A DNA stretch of 64,000 nucleotides from Pseudomonadales bacterium. Lineage in GTDB: Bacteria > Pseudomonadota > Gammaproteobacteria > Pseudomonadales > Azotimanducaceae. The position numbers were made by a program, and so were the translations under genes. Below the pieces are notes generated by a model. The model made no database searches. It was not told where the DNA came from and saw only the letters and a list, made by a program, of their open reading frames with translations. Below are positions 27,479-35,787 of this stretch, in pieces (position 1 is the first letter of the stretch; each line of letters starts with the position of its first letter). The stretch is taken from contig JAHRVQ010000078.1 of assembly GCA_019090615.1 (NCBI GenBank), forward strand, positions 1-64,000, given 5' to 3'.

Positions 27479-27715
27479 GCCAGCAACAAAATGGAGGAAA
27501 TGTACTTCACTATCTGGGAGGATTTCTTCGAGCAACGGGTCAACAATAATCACCCCGTCTATCGCAACAGCCATATCGGCTAATTGACCTTTTTTTAGCA
27601 AATCGTACCGAGCCACCAGTTCTGTCACCAGGTCTCGATATACCCTTGCATCAACATTGGTTTTTCCTTCTCCAGTGAACTCTTGTAATTCAGTGGAGAA
27701 GATTACTGTAGCCAT
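27473..27715 (-). CDS. MoaD/ThiS-family ubiquitin-like sulfur carrier
   Basis: 80 residues with the beta-grasp pattern of MoaD: MATVIFSTELQEFTG, the central VDARVYRDLVTELVARY helix, and the C-terminal FLHFVAGG. The Gly-Gly end, which is adenylated and thiocarboxylated, is exact. It lies 81 bp downstream of the large subunit of a molybdenum hydroxylase on the same strand, so it probably supplies sulfur for that enzyme's molybdopterin or serves a dedicated maturation step. A role in another sulfur transfer cannot be excluded. No MoaE or MoeB is nearby. Confidence 0.75.
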   Translation of the reverse strand: MATVIFSTELQEFTGEGKTNVDARVYRDLVTELVARYDLLKKGQLADMAVAIDGVIIVDPLLEEILPDSEVHFLHFVAGG

Positions 27716-27796
27716 AAAATCATTCTATTCGCGGGTTCTAGACATTTGGCACGCAGCCCCTGGTTTCAACACCAAAAGCTGCGATGGCCCGTTACT

Positions 27797-30025
27797 TTAC
27801 GAATTTTCCTGAATTACCTTGAGTACATTAGGCGGTGAACAGGGTAAATCAACTATCTGAATGTCTATAGCCTCACTGACCGCCATTCCACATGCTGCAA
27901 GTGGCGGTATGATACCCGACTCTCCAACACCACGAACACCAAACGGATGAAAGGAATTCGGCACTTCAATGATAATTGCATCTATCATTGGCAGATCTGA
28001 AGCCAACGGAATACGATAATCAAGGAAGCCAGTGTTTTGCAACAGACCATCCTCGTTGTATACGTATTCTTCATTTAACGCCCAACCAATTCCCTGTACT
28101 GCGCCACCCTGCAACTGTCCTTCTACATAGGACGGATGAATAGCTTTACCCGCATCCTGCGCAGCGGTATAACGTAACACATCCACTTTGCCAGTTTCTT
28201 TATCTACTTCCACGTCGCACAGATGAACTGCGAAACTAGGACCAGCACCTCGCGCATTAATATTGCCACGACCAGAAATCTGCCCGCCTGTTCGTTCAGC
28301 ACCTTTGCAAATTTGAGCACAGGTTAACTTATCATCTCCAGCAGTATTAATAGCTACACCTTCAGCCCACTCAACCTGGTCTGGGGTCACATTCCATACA
28401 GCTGCGGCTCTCTCCTTCAACTGGCGAATAACATCCTGAGCCGCTTCGATACATGCCATACCAGTTGCAAAAGTAGTACGACTGCCACCGGTGCCCTGAC
28501 TAAACGCAAGGTTTTCTGTATCGCCAATTATGGGCCGAAAAAGCGCCGGCTCCATACCCATTTCTTCAGCAACCATTAATTGCATTGAAGCACGTGAACC
28601 ACCAATATCTGGCGATCCCTCAACCAGGATACCAGTACCGTCAGGCGTCATATTTAATACCACACTTGATTGACCACCAATATTAAACCAGAAGCCGGAT
28701 GCGACACCGCGGCCCTGACCCGCTTTAAGGGGCGCTTTGTACTGTGGCGAATTTTTTACCGCTTCTAGACACTCAACCAGACCAACTGCTTTAAGTTTCG
28801 GCCCATACACGGTTTGGGTGCCTTCTTTGGCCGCATTTTGAATACGTAAATCTATCTGATCAATACCCAGTTTATTGGCCAATTCACTGACCGCCATTTC
28901 GGCTGCATATTCTGCCTGTGGTGCACCGGGCGCCCGATAAGCTGCCACTTTAGGCTTGTTTACCAGTACGTCGTATCCTTCAAGATACATGTTATCTACA
29001 TCATAAGGTGTGAAAGCCGTCATACACCCCATCATCATCGGTGAATCTTTAAAGGCGCCCGCTTCATAATATAATTTGGCTTGCATGGCGGTAATAGTGC
29101 CATCTTTTTTTGCCCCAACTTTGATCCAGTTTCTTGATGCTGAACCTGGGCCTGTGGCCTTAAGTACTTCATCACGATTCATGACCATCTTCACTGGGCG
29201 ACCGGCTTTGCGTGAAAGAACCAATGCAACTGGCTCAAGATAAATAGTTGTTTTACCACCAAAACCACCACCAATTTCACTGGCAATAACTTTCAGCTTG
29301 CTCAAGCTCATACCCAGGATGCCAGCGGTTTGCGCCCTGACATCAAAATGACCCTGAGTACAACACCATATCATTGACTGGCCAGCTTCATCGTAGCTAA
29401 CCGTGCAGGCATGCGGCTCAATATAACCCTGGTGAATAGTGGGTGTATAATATTCCCGCTCGACAATCACATCAGCTTCTGCAAACCCAGCCTCAACATC
29501 GCCCTTTTTAAATTCCTGACGGGCGGCAACATTAGACGCCGATGTTGGCGCTTCTGCCAGGCCAACAGTCATAAGCTTTTCATCGATCAGCGGTGCATCA
29601 GCTTTAATCGCATCTCTGATATCCATGACTGGTGTCAAAACTTCATACACAACATCAATCAGTTCAAGCGCCCGCTCAGCGATATCTGCTGTGGTTGCAG
29701 CTAACCCAACAATTGCGTGACCGTGATACAAGGCCTTGTCATTGGCCAGTATATTCGTCGCTAGATCTTTAGACGCACCTTTTTGTGCGGGAAAATCAGC
29801 AAACGTTGCAACTGCCAGAACACCTTGCAAAGCTTCGGCTCTGGAAGTATCGATACTTTTAATGTTTGCATGCGCATGAGGGCTACGGAGAATTTTTCCC
29901 CAAACCATACCCGGCAAAGACATATCGGCACCATAAGCGGCGCGTCCAGTCACCTTGTCATAACCATCAGGTCGAATGCTTCTCTGACCTATATACTTAT
30001 ATTCTTTAGCTTCACTCATGCTCAA
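27797..30025 (-). CDS. Molybdenum hydroxylase large subunit (xanthine dehydrogenase family)
   Basis: 742 residues. It binds the molybdopterin cofactor and carries out hydroxylation or dehydrogenation of an organic substrate. Visible: GYDKVTGRAAYGADM at the start, the GGGFGGKTT cofactor loop, QGTGGSRTT, and the catalytic Glu in the C-terminal GVRGVGESG. The active-site loop reads AAYRAPGAPQAEYA and lacks AYxCSFR, so it is not a form I CO dehydrogenase; it also lacks the AYRGAGR of form II. The substrate is therefore open: N-heterocycles, aromatic CoA esters and aldehydes are all in the family range. The start ATG overlaps the stop of the Fe-S subunit gene (ATGA), so the two are translationally coupled. 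Confidence 0.9.
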   Translation of the reverse strand: MSMSEAKEYKYIGQRSIRPDGYDKVTGRAAYGADMSLPGMVWGKILRSPHAHANIKSIDTSRAEALQGVLAVATFADFPAQKGASKDLATNILANDKALYHGHAIVGLAATTADIAERALELIDVVYEVLTPVMDIRDAIKADAPLIDEKLMTVGLAEAPTSASNVAARQEFKKGDVEAGFAEADVIVEREYYTPTIHQGYIEPHACTVSYDEAGQSMIWCCTQGHFDVRAQTAGILGMSLSKLKVIASEIGGGFGGKTTIYLEPVALVLSRKAGRPVKMVMNRDEVLKATGPGSASRNWIKVGAKKDGTITAMQAKLYYEAGAFKDSPMMMGCMTAFTPYDVDNMYLEGYDVLVNKPKVAAYRAPGAPQAEYAAEMAVSELANKLGIDQIDLRIQNAAKEGTQTVYGPKLKAVGLVECLEAVKNSPQYKAPLKAGQGRGVASGFWFNIGGQSSVVLNMTPDGTGILVEGSPDIGGSRASMQLMVAEEMGMEPALFRPIIGDTENLAFSQGTGGSRTTFATGMACIEAAQDVIRQLKERAAAVWNVTPDQVEWAEGVAINTAGDDKLTCAQICKGAERTGGQISGRGNINARGAGPSFAVHLCDVEVDKETGKVDVLRYTAAQDAGKAIHPSYVEGQLQGGAVQGIGWALNEEYVYNEDGLLQNTGFLDYRIPLASDLPMIDAIIIEVPNSFHPFGVRGVGESGIIPPLAACGMAVSEAIDIQIVDLPCSPPNVLKVIQENS

Positions 30026-30501
30026 GCTTCTCCTCTCAATGTTTCAGCTGAATCCATAACCGCTTTGATTACCTTATCGTAACCCGTACAACGACATAAA
30101 TTACCAGCGAGAAAATATCTTGCTTCCTCTTCGGTAGGTTTTGGATTTTCCTTTAACAGTTCTTGCGTTGAAACAATCAACCCTGGTGTGCATATGCCAC
30201 ATTGTAGCGCCGCATGCTCTAAAAATTTGGTTTGAATAACACTCAGCTGGTTAGCTTCTGCAACGCCTTCAATAGTACCGACCTCAGCACCTTCTGCCTC
30301 CGCGCCTAAGACCAGACAAGCGCATACCAGACGATCATTTACAGTCACCGAACAAGCACCGCAGTCGCCAGAGCCACATCCTTCTTTAGTACCTGTCAGC
30401 TCCAGATTGTATCTCAGCACATTCAAGAGTGTGTCGTTGGGGTCACAAAGAAATTCGGTTGGCTCACCGTTAATAGTCGTATTTACATGAATCTTAGCCA
30501 T
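30022..30501 (-). CDS. Molybdenum hydroxylase small subunit, two [2Fe-2S] clusters
   Basis: 159 residues. The plant-ferredoxin-like cluster is bound by GCGSGDCGACSV and a later Cys (DRLVCACL); the second, C-terminal helical cluster by LQCGICTPGLI and LAGNLCRCTGY. These eight Cys are complete. The subunit passes electrons from the molybdenum centre to the FAD subunit. It lies between the FAD-subunit gene (3 bp gap) and the large-subunit gene (4-bp overlap), the order M-S-L of CoxMSL-type operons. Confidence 0.94.
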   Translation of the reverse strand: MAKIHVNTTINGEPTEFLCDPNDTLLNVLRYNLELTGTKEGCGSGDCGACSVTVNDRLVCACLVLGAEAEGAEVGTIEGVAEANQLSVIQTKFLEHAALQCGICTPGLIVSTQELLKENPKPTEEEARYFLAGNLCRCTGYDKVIKAVMDSAETLRGEA

Positions 30502-30504
30502 CTG

Positions 30505-31374
30505 CTACTTCTCCTTTGCTCGATCTGCCGCAATTTTAGCAGCTCTTTTGGTCAAAACTCCGACAACATGACGACGAAATTCAGCTGTACCCCGACGATC
30601 AGTAATTGGTTTGGACGCCGCTGAAGCCGCTTCGGCAGCAGCCTGCAGTGCCGCATCATCAATGGTCGAACCAATAAGCGCATCAGCAGCCGCTGGTACC
30701 AACAGAGCAGTAACAGCTACCGCACCGATACAAACTCGCGCAGCAGTACAAACACCGGCATCATCCAGGGTTATAGACACGCCTGCTCCAGCAACAGCGA
30801 TATCCATCTCTGTGCGTGGTATAAATCTTAGGTACGCATCAGAAGTTTTAGCCGCAGGTTGAGGGATTTGAATTGATTTAAGAAGCTCACCTTGTTGCAT
30901 ACAATTTTGTGCAACTCCGGTGACAAAATCTTCTGCAGCAACAGTACGCTCACCATTCGGACCAACAATTACGCATTGCGCGCCGTTACAAATCAGTGCT
31001 GGGATAGTATCAGCAGCAGGTGAAGCGTTACATAAGTTGCCACCAACACTGCATCGACCCTGAACTTGCGTTGAGCCTATCAAATAAGCCGCTTCGACCA
31101 GGCCAGGGAAAACAGCCTTGATATCTTCTCTGGCAGTGAACTCTGCGCAAGGCATACTCGGCCCCAAAGTTAATCCGCTACCGTCAATGCTTGCGCCCAT
31201 CATGGTATTTATTTTTTTAATATCGACCACGACTAATGGATCGGTATTTTGCGCCTTGGCCTGGATTATTAAGTCAGTGCCCCCGGCGAGTACTTTTGTC
31301 GCCTGATCCCCACTGGACAACATTGCCACAGCTTCTTCCAGAGATTGCGGCACTTTGTATTCTACGACTGCCAT
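30505..31374 (-). CDS. Molybdenum hydroxylase medium subunit, FAD-binding
   Basis: 289 residues with the FAD-binding signatures of CoxM-type subunits: AGGTDLIIQAK near residue 30 and a glycine-rich TQVQGRCSVGGNLCNASPAAD near 105-125. It passes electrons from the Fe-S subunit to an acceptor. AGGAG lies 6 bases before the second of two adjacent ATG codons, so 31374 is taken. It is the first gene of the operon; about 90 bp upstream lies a palindrome (31466-31483) that could be an operator. Confidence 0.9.
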   Translation of the reverse strand: MAVVEYKVPQSLEEAVAMLSSGDQATKVLAGGTDLIIQAKAQNTDPLVVVDIKKINTMMGASIDGSGLTLGPSMPCAEFTAREDIKAVFPGLVEAAYLIGSTQVQGRCSVGGNLCNASPAADTIPALICNGAQCVIVGPNGERTVAAEDFVTGVAQNCMQQGELLKSIQIPQPAAKTSDAYLRFIPRTEMDIAVAGAGVSITLDDAGVCTAARVCIGAVAVTALLVPAAADALIGSTIDDAALQAAAEAASAASKPITDRRGTAEFRRHVVGVLTKRAAKIAADRAKEK

Positions 31375-31465
31375 CATTCACTCCTATTGTTAGACAAGCC
31401 TGCATAGGCTGTAGTTTCAAAAAACGATATATATATCATGGCTCCGGCTCGTATAATAGAAAAAG

Positions 31466-31483
31466 TGTACAAATAAACGTACA
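31466..31483. promoter_or_regulatory. Palindrome TGTAC-N8-GTACA upstream of the molybdenum hydroxylase operon
   Basis: TGTACAAATAAACGTACA: perfect 5-bp arms with an AT-rich centre, typical in form of a TetR- or GntR-type operator. On the minus strand the bases CTATTATAC next to it resemble a -10 region. No regulator gene is adjacent, so the binding protein is unknown. Confidence 0.35.
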
Positions 31484-31612
31484 ACAACCCGCACTACACC
31501 TGCCAGCATATGTTCTGACGCGGCGCCCAGATTCCAATAATTCCTTTATATAAGATTCAGAAAAATCTTATTCTGCTTAGCCTTATTTATGCTCGATCAA
31601 CATAATAAACAA

Positions 31613-31999
31613 CTAAGCAAAATACTGTACCACAGCCCCAATCAATGCACCAACCATCATAATCCAGCACGGTATCATCGACAACAGTGTACCCACAGTA
31701 CGAGAGGCTGGGTTTTTAATATACGTTACTGAGTAGACCACCCGACCAACAATAAACACCATGCCCAGACCAGCTGCCCAGGGCTCGCCTATATAATGGC
31801 CAAAGGCCCATAGGGAGGGCAGGAAAATCACCAATTGTTCCAGCGTATTATAATGCACCCTGTAATACCGCTCGAAGATCTCGTTACCTGTCGTGGCCGG
31901 CGCCTGCACAGAATATTTGCCTCGAGCCATACCCACCCGCATGCCAAAATAGACGAATTCCATCAATGCCAACATACTAATAATACTTAATAATTCCAT
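31613..31999 (-). CDS. MAPEG-family membrane protein
   Basis: 128 residues with four hydrophobic segments, as in the MAPEG family (membrane-associated proteins in eicosanoid and glutathione metabolism). Signature elements: RVHYNTLEQLVIFLPSLW in the second helix region and GRVVYSVTYIKNPASRT. In eukaryotes some members are glutathione S-transferases or leukotriene C4 synthases; bacterial members are largely uncharacterised. It lies upstream of the molybdenum hydroxylase operon on the same strand, 236 bp away, and is probably independent. Confidence 0.85.
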   Translation of the reverse strand: MELLSIISMLALMEFVYFGMRVGMARGKYSVQAPATTGNEIFERYYRVHYNTLEQLVIFLPSLWAFGHYIGEPWAAGLGMVFIVGRVVYSVTYIKNPASRTVGTLLSMIPCWIMMVGALIGAVVQYFA

Positions 32000-32198
32000 T
32001 GCTAAATCTCAATAATAATTTATGGGAGTTTTCTTTTTCGGCGTGGAATTTTTATAGTCATACAAATCATATTAAACTTCAATGGCTTTAAATTTACGTC
32101 GGTGGATCAGCTTTCTTTGATCCGGCGGCTTTTAAAATTGACTCGATAGCTGTAGATTCATAGACCTGCCTGTGTCTTATAACCAACCAATTGGCTCC

Positions 32199-34100
32199 AT
32201 GATAAAAACACTTCTGTTTCGTTACCTTATTACGCTGGTCGGCAAACTACCTTTACCAGCCCTGCAATTTTTGGGCGCAATACTCGGCAGCCTGCTTTGG
32301 TTCAGTCGTAGCCGAATGGCAATGGTCAGCATGGAGAACATTGATCGCAGCTACCCGGAGCTTTCTGATCAGGAACGACAGCGGCTTGCAAAACAAAGCC
32401 TACAGGAAACCGGTCGTACTATTTTCGAGACAACCCTGGCCTGGACTCGTCCACTTAACCAGTGCCGCCAATACATCATCGCGGTACGAGGGAAAACGGC
32501 TGTGGATTCACTGCAGACAGCAGGTACTGGTTTAATTTTCATTATTCCTCACCTTGGCAACTGGGAGTTGATAAATCACTATCTTGGCGCAGAATATGGG
32601 TTAACTCATATGTATCAACCCAACCGAAACCCACATCTAGATACATTTATTCAAGCCTGCCGCGCAAGAACCGGAACTCAATTTGTGGTCGCAAATGCCG
32701 CGGGCATAAAAGCTCAGATTACACGACTCAAAAACGGCGGTACGATAGGTATAATGCCAGACCAGGAACCCGCCATTCACGCAGGACAATTTGCCGACTT
32801 TTTTGGTATCCAGGCATTAACAAATACATTAGCAACCAGACTTTGCAAACGCACAGGAGCCAAAATCGTTTTCGCCTTTTGCCAACGAGAACCCGCTGGG
32901 AATGGCTTTAGCATCACATTAACGCCTTTAACTCGATGCGCTACAATCAAACCCACGTCACCCCAGCCTCCAGCGGCAATAACCGCTTTGACAATTACTT
33001 CACTTGCTTCAGAAAGGGCAGCTTCAGAAAAAACGGCTACCGCAGAGCTACTTACAAAAGACGTCACAGCAACCCAGCCGACCGCTGAAATTGCCTTCGA
33101 CCTTAATCAGCTAAACCAGGGCATTGAATCGGCCATCAGAGAAGTCCCTGCTCAATACCTCTGGTCCTATAAACGCTTCAGAACCCGTCCCCATGGCGAG
33201 CTAGATTTCTACCAATTCACTAACCACCCACTACGCACCTACTTAGAAATTCAATTTATTACCACGTACCTTCGGTTAACAAAGCTTTTATCCCACAAAA
33301 TTATTGTCACACTGGCTCGCCGGGTTAACCCGCTAGCAATGATAATTTTACGGCGGCGAAGTAAAATCAATCGTGTCAATCTCGCCCTGCACCAACCACC
33401 TCCCAATCAACATGATATCGACACCCTACAACGCTGCTCGATGCAAGCACTGGTTGAAACAGCGTTTGAAACAGGAAAAATATGGCTTTCAGACGACCAG
33501 CGATTTCAATCCATGTGTATTACCGTTGAGGGTAGTCATAACTTTACCACTAAGGGCGCACTTGTATTTACCCCGCCACTCGGTAATCGTGAAATCGTCA
33601 TGCGGTATCTCGGTAAAAACCATCAGACACTCGAATATTATCATCCGAACTCGCTAACTTCACTTGACCAACTCATTAGAAAACAACGCAACCGCATGGG
33701 TATTGGTGTGCTCAATCACGGAGAAACTGGCCTCCAAGAATGCCGCCAGAAAATGGCCGTGGGCCAGGTGATAACCCTTTGCCCAGACCAACAACCCAGA
33801 CTCAGGGGTGGGGTTTTTGTGCCTTTTTTTGGCTGCCCCGCGCTGACCAGCACCGCTATGCCAAGACTCATACGAGAAACGCAGGCAACGCCAATCTTTG
33901 CTGTCGCATGGCGCGAAGCCGCTGGGTTCAGGCTACAGTTTCAGCCCTGTACAGTGAATCGACACGCTTCTGATAAAGACCTTCTAACCCAGATCAACCA
34001 ACAGCTTGAAGCGCTCATTAGCCAAAACCCCTGCCAATATCGTTGGTCAGATAAACGTTATAATATCCGCCCCAGAGGGCATCCAAAACTTTATAGATAA
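32199..34100 (+). CDS. Tandem LpxL/HtrB-type acyltransferase fusion (active + degenerate domain)
   Basis: About 633 residues carrying two lysophospholipid acyltransferase (LpxL-type) domains. Domain 1, about 1-325, has an N-terminal hydrophobic anchor and the intact HX4E motif HLGNWE (His118, Glu123), plus MYQPNRNP and GIMPDQEP. Domain 2, about 350-630, repeats the plan: RDQQP-like CPDQQPRLRGGVFVPFFG and the YRWSDKRYNIRPRG end that corresponds to YLWSYKRFRTRPHG of domain 1. Its catalytic motif reads PLGNRE with Pro460 in place of His, so it should be inactive or regulatory. LpxL enzymes add secondary acyl chains to Kdo2-lipid A. A Ser/Thr/Ala-rich insert (about 245-295) lies in domain 1. ATG at 32199 is preferred over GTG at 32172. 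It has no close partner gene. Confidence 0.82.
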   Translation: MIKTLLFRYLITLVGKLPLPALQFLGAILGSLLWFSRSRMAMVSMENIDRSYPELSDQERQRLAKQSLQETGRTIFETTLAWTRPLNQCRQYIIAVRGKTAVDSLQTAGTGLIFIIPHLGNWELINHYLGAEYGLTHMYQPNRNPHLDTFIQACRARTGTQFVVANAAGIKAQITRLKNGGTIGIMPDQEPAIHAGQFADFFGIQALTNTLATRLCKRTGAKIVFAFCQREPAGNGFSITLTPLTRCATIKPTSPQPPAAITALTITSLASERAASEKTATAELLTKDVTATQPTAEIAFDLNQLNQGIESAIREVPAQYLWSYKRFRTRPHGELDFYQFTNHPLRTYLEIQFITTYLRLTKLLSHKIIVTLARRVNPLAMIILRRRSKINRVNLALHQPPPNQHDIDTLQRCSMQALVETAFETGKIWLSDDQRFQSMCITVEGSHNFTTKGALVFTPPLGNREIVMRYLGKNHQTLEYYHPNSLTSLDQLIRKQRNRMGIGVLNHGETGLQECRQKMAVGQVITLCPDQQPRLRGGVFVPFFGCPALTSTAMPRLIRETQATPIFAVAWREAAGFRLQFQPCTVNRHASDKDLLTQINQQLEALISQNPCQYRWSDKRYNIRPRGHPKLYR

Positions 34101-34449
34101 GGCGGTTTCGACAAAATAATTTGCCTAAATGCATGCCCACAAAAGAATGCCCGACCATAACTGCTCGACATTTAATAGGTCATTCAATACCAACCTCTAA
34201 ACTACATTCCATACTGGCCGGTTGACTGGACAATCCAGCAAAAGATATATTCTCAATACTGGCAACAATGGCAAGATTAACACGCACTTTATAAGTGCAA
34301 TATTAGAACAGGCGCACGAAGCACAAGATTGACTCAAAACACCTGGGGAAATTTCCAACTAAAACCTAATTACGCCAATGGAGTGTTTAATCAGAGCCTC
34401 CGCAGACCACTATACCTCCACTATCACTATGTTGAGTAAAGGCCTTTTT
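34101..34449. other. Intergenic region upstream of pepQ
   Basis: 349 bp without a supported gene. A longer in-frame extension of pepQ to 34378 is possible but lacks a ribosome site. I see no strong terminator for the acyltransferase gene and no clear promoter pair. Confidence 0.4.
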
Positions 34450-35787
34450 ATGACTCATCTATCTACCGATTTGGAAACCTTATATCCAGAACACCTGGAA
34501 TTAATTACTAAACGTTATCTCGAAGCCGCACAGCAGGCCGGCAAAGAAGGTTTATTAATCTCATCCGGGGCACTGAAATATGCATTCCTCGACGATCACA
34601 GCTATCCCTTTAAGGTTAACCCACATTTTAAATCCTGGTTACCCATCACGGGAGTTAATGATTCCTTTATCCTGATTAAAGGCAACCAGAAACCTCAGCT
34701 GCTCTATCATCAACCGGATGACTACTGGCATATGAAACCAGCAGACCCTGAAGGCTATTGGGTAGATCGTTGGCAAATTCAGCCCATTGGCCAGCCCGTT
34801 GATGCGCACAACCTGGTGGGTGATACCAGTAAACTGGCATTTATCGGTGAAGAGGCAGATTTAGCCAAAGAATGGGGCTTCGATAATACTAACGATACCA
34901 ATATCCTCAATTCAATCCATTTTGACCGTGCCTATAAAACTCGCTACGAACTCGCTTGCCTGCAATTGGCCAACTTGAAAGCAGCCAAAGGGCATCATGC
35001 AGCTGAGCAAGCATTTAGACAAGGACAGTCAGAATTCGAAATTCAACATGCATATTTGGCGGCTATTGAGCATAGAGAACAACAAACCCCCTATTCAAGC
35101 ATCGTTGCATTAAACGAACACGCCGCCGTACTACACTATCAACATTATGATTTTGCGGCTAAAGCCACTGACGATCTACATTCACTGCTTATTGATGCCG
35201 GCGCAGAACAACATGGTTATGCGGCAGATGTTACCCGCACCTATGCCTTCAGAGACGGCATATTCAAAGACCTGGTAAACTCAATGGATGCAGCACAGCA
35301 GGCCATTATTAATGACATAAAAGTAGGTATGGATTACCCAGAGCTCAATAAAAAAATGCATATTCGACTAGCAAATATTCTGCAGTCAAGTGGTCTGGTA
35401 AACCTGTCGGTAGATGCCATGATTGACAACAACATAACCTTTACCTTCTTACCTCACGGCTTAGGGCATTTTTTAGGCCTGCAAACCCATGATGTAGCAG
35501 GCTTTCAGCAATCAAAATCCGGCATTAACAAATCAGCACCAGCGAACTATCCTGCACTGAGGCTGACCAGACCAATCGAAAACAACCAGGTTTTTACCAT
35601 TGAACCAGGGTTATATTTTATTCCTTCTTTATTAACTGAACTTCGACGCTCAAGCCACACAAAAAACATCAACTGGCCGCTGATCGAATCATTAATGCCC
35701 TGCGGAGGAATACGCATTGAAGACAACATTGCCATCATCGACTCCCTCCCTGTTAATCTAACCAGAGATGCATTTTTAGGCCTATGA
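34450..35787 (+). CDS. pepQ: Xaa-Pro dipeptidase PepQ (M24B)
   Basis: About 445 residues. A two-domain pita-bread metallopeptidase that cleaves dipeptides with C-terminal Pro; some relatives hydrolyse organophosphates. The five metal ligands are visible: Asp in LLIDAGAE, Asp in YAADVTRTY, His in PHGLGHFLG, Glu in FTIEPGLYF and Glu in CGGIRIEDN. The N-terminal MTHLSTDLETLYPEHLELI matches the E. coli PepQ type. ATG at 34450, with AAAGG about 8 bases ahead, is preferred over the frame start at 34378. Its stop overlaps the ATG of the dipeptidyl peptidase gene (ATGA), so both are coupled and together dispose of proline-containing peptides. Confidence 0.93.
   Translation: MTHLSTDLETLYPEHLELITKRYLEAAQQAGKEGLLISSGALKYAFLDDHSYPFKVNPHFKSWLPITGVNDSFILIKGNQKPQLLYHQPDDYWHMKPADPEGYWVDRWQIQPIGQPVDAHNLVGDTSKLAFIGEEADLAKEWGFDNTNDTNILNSIHFDRAYKTRYELACLQLANLKAAKGHHAAEQAFRQGQSEFEIQHAYLAAIEHREQQTPYSSIVALNEHAAVLHYQHYDFAAKATDDLHSLLIDAGAEQHGYAADVTRTYAFRDGIFKDLVNSMDAAQQAIINDIKVGMDYPELNKKMHIRLANILQSSGLVNLSVDAMIDNNITFTFLPHGLGHFLGLQTHDVAGFQQSKSGINKSAPANYPALRLTRPIENNQVFTIEPGLYFIPSLLTELRRSSHTKNINWPLIESLMPCGGIRIEDNIAIIDSLPVNLTRDAFLGL

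Noticed and set aside
27797-30025. CO dehydrogenase large subunit (CoxL)
   Set aside because: Operon order is similar, but neither AYxCSFR (form I) nor AYRGAGR (form II) is present; the loop is AYRAPG.
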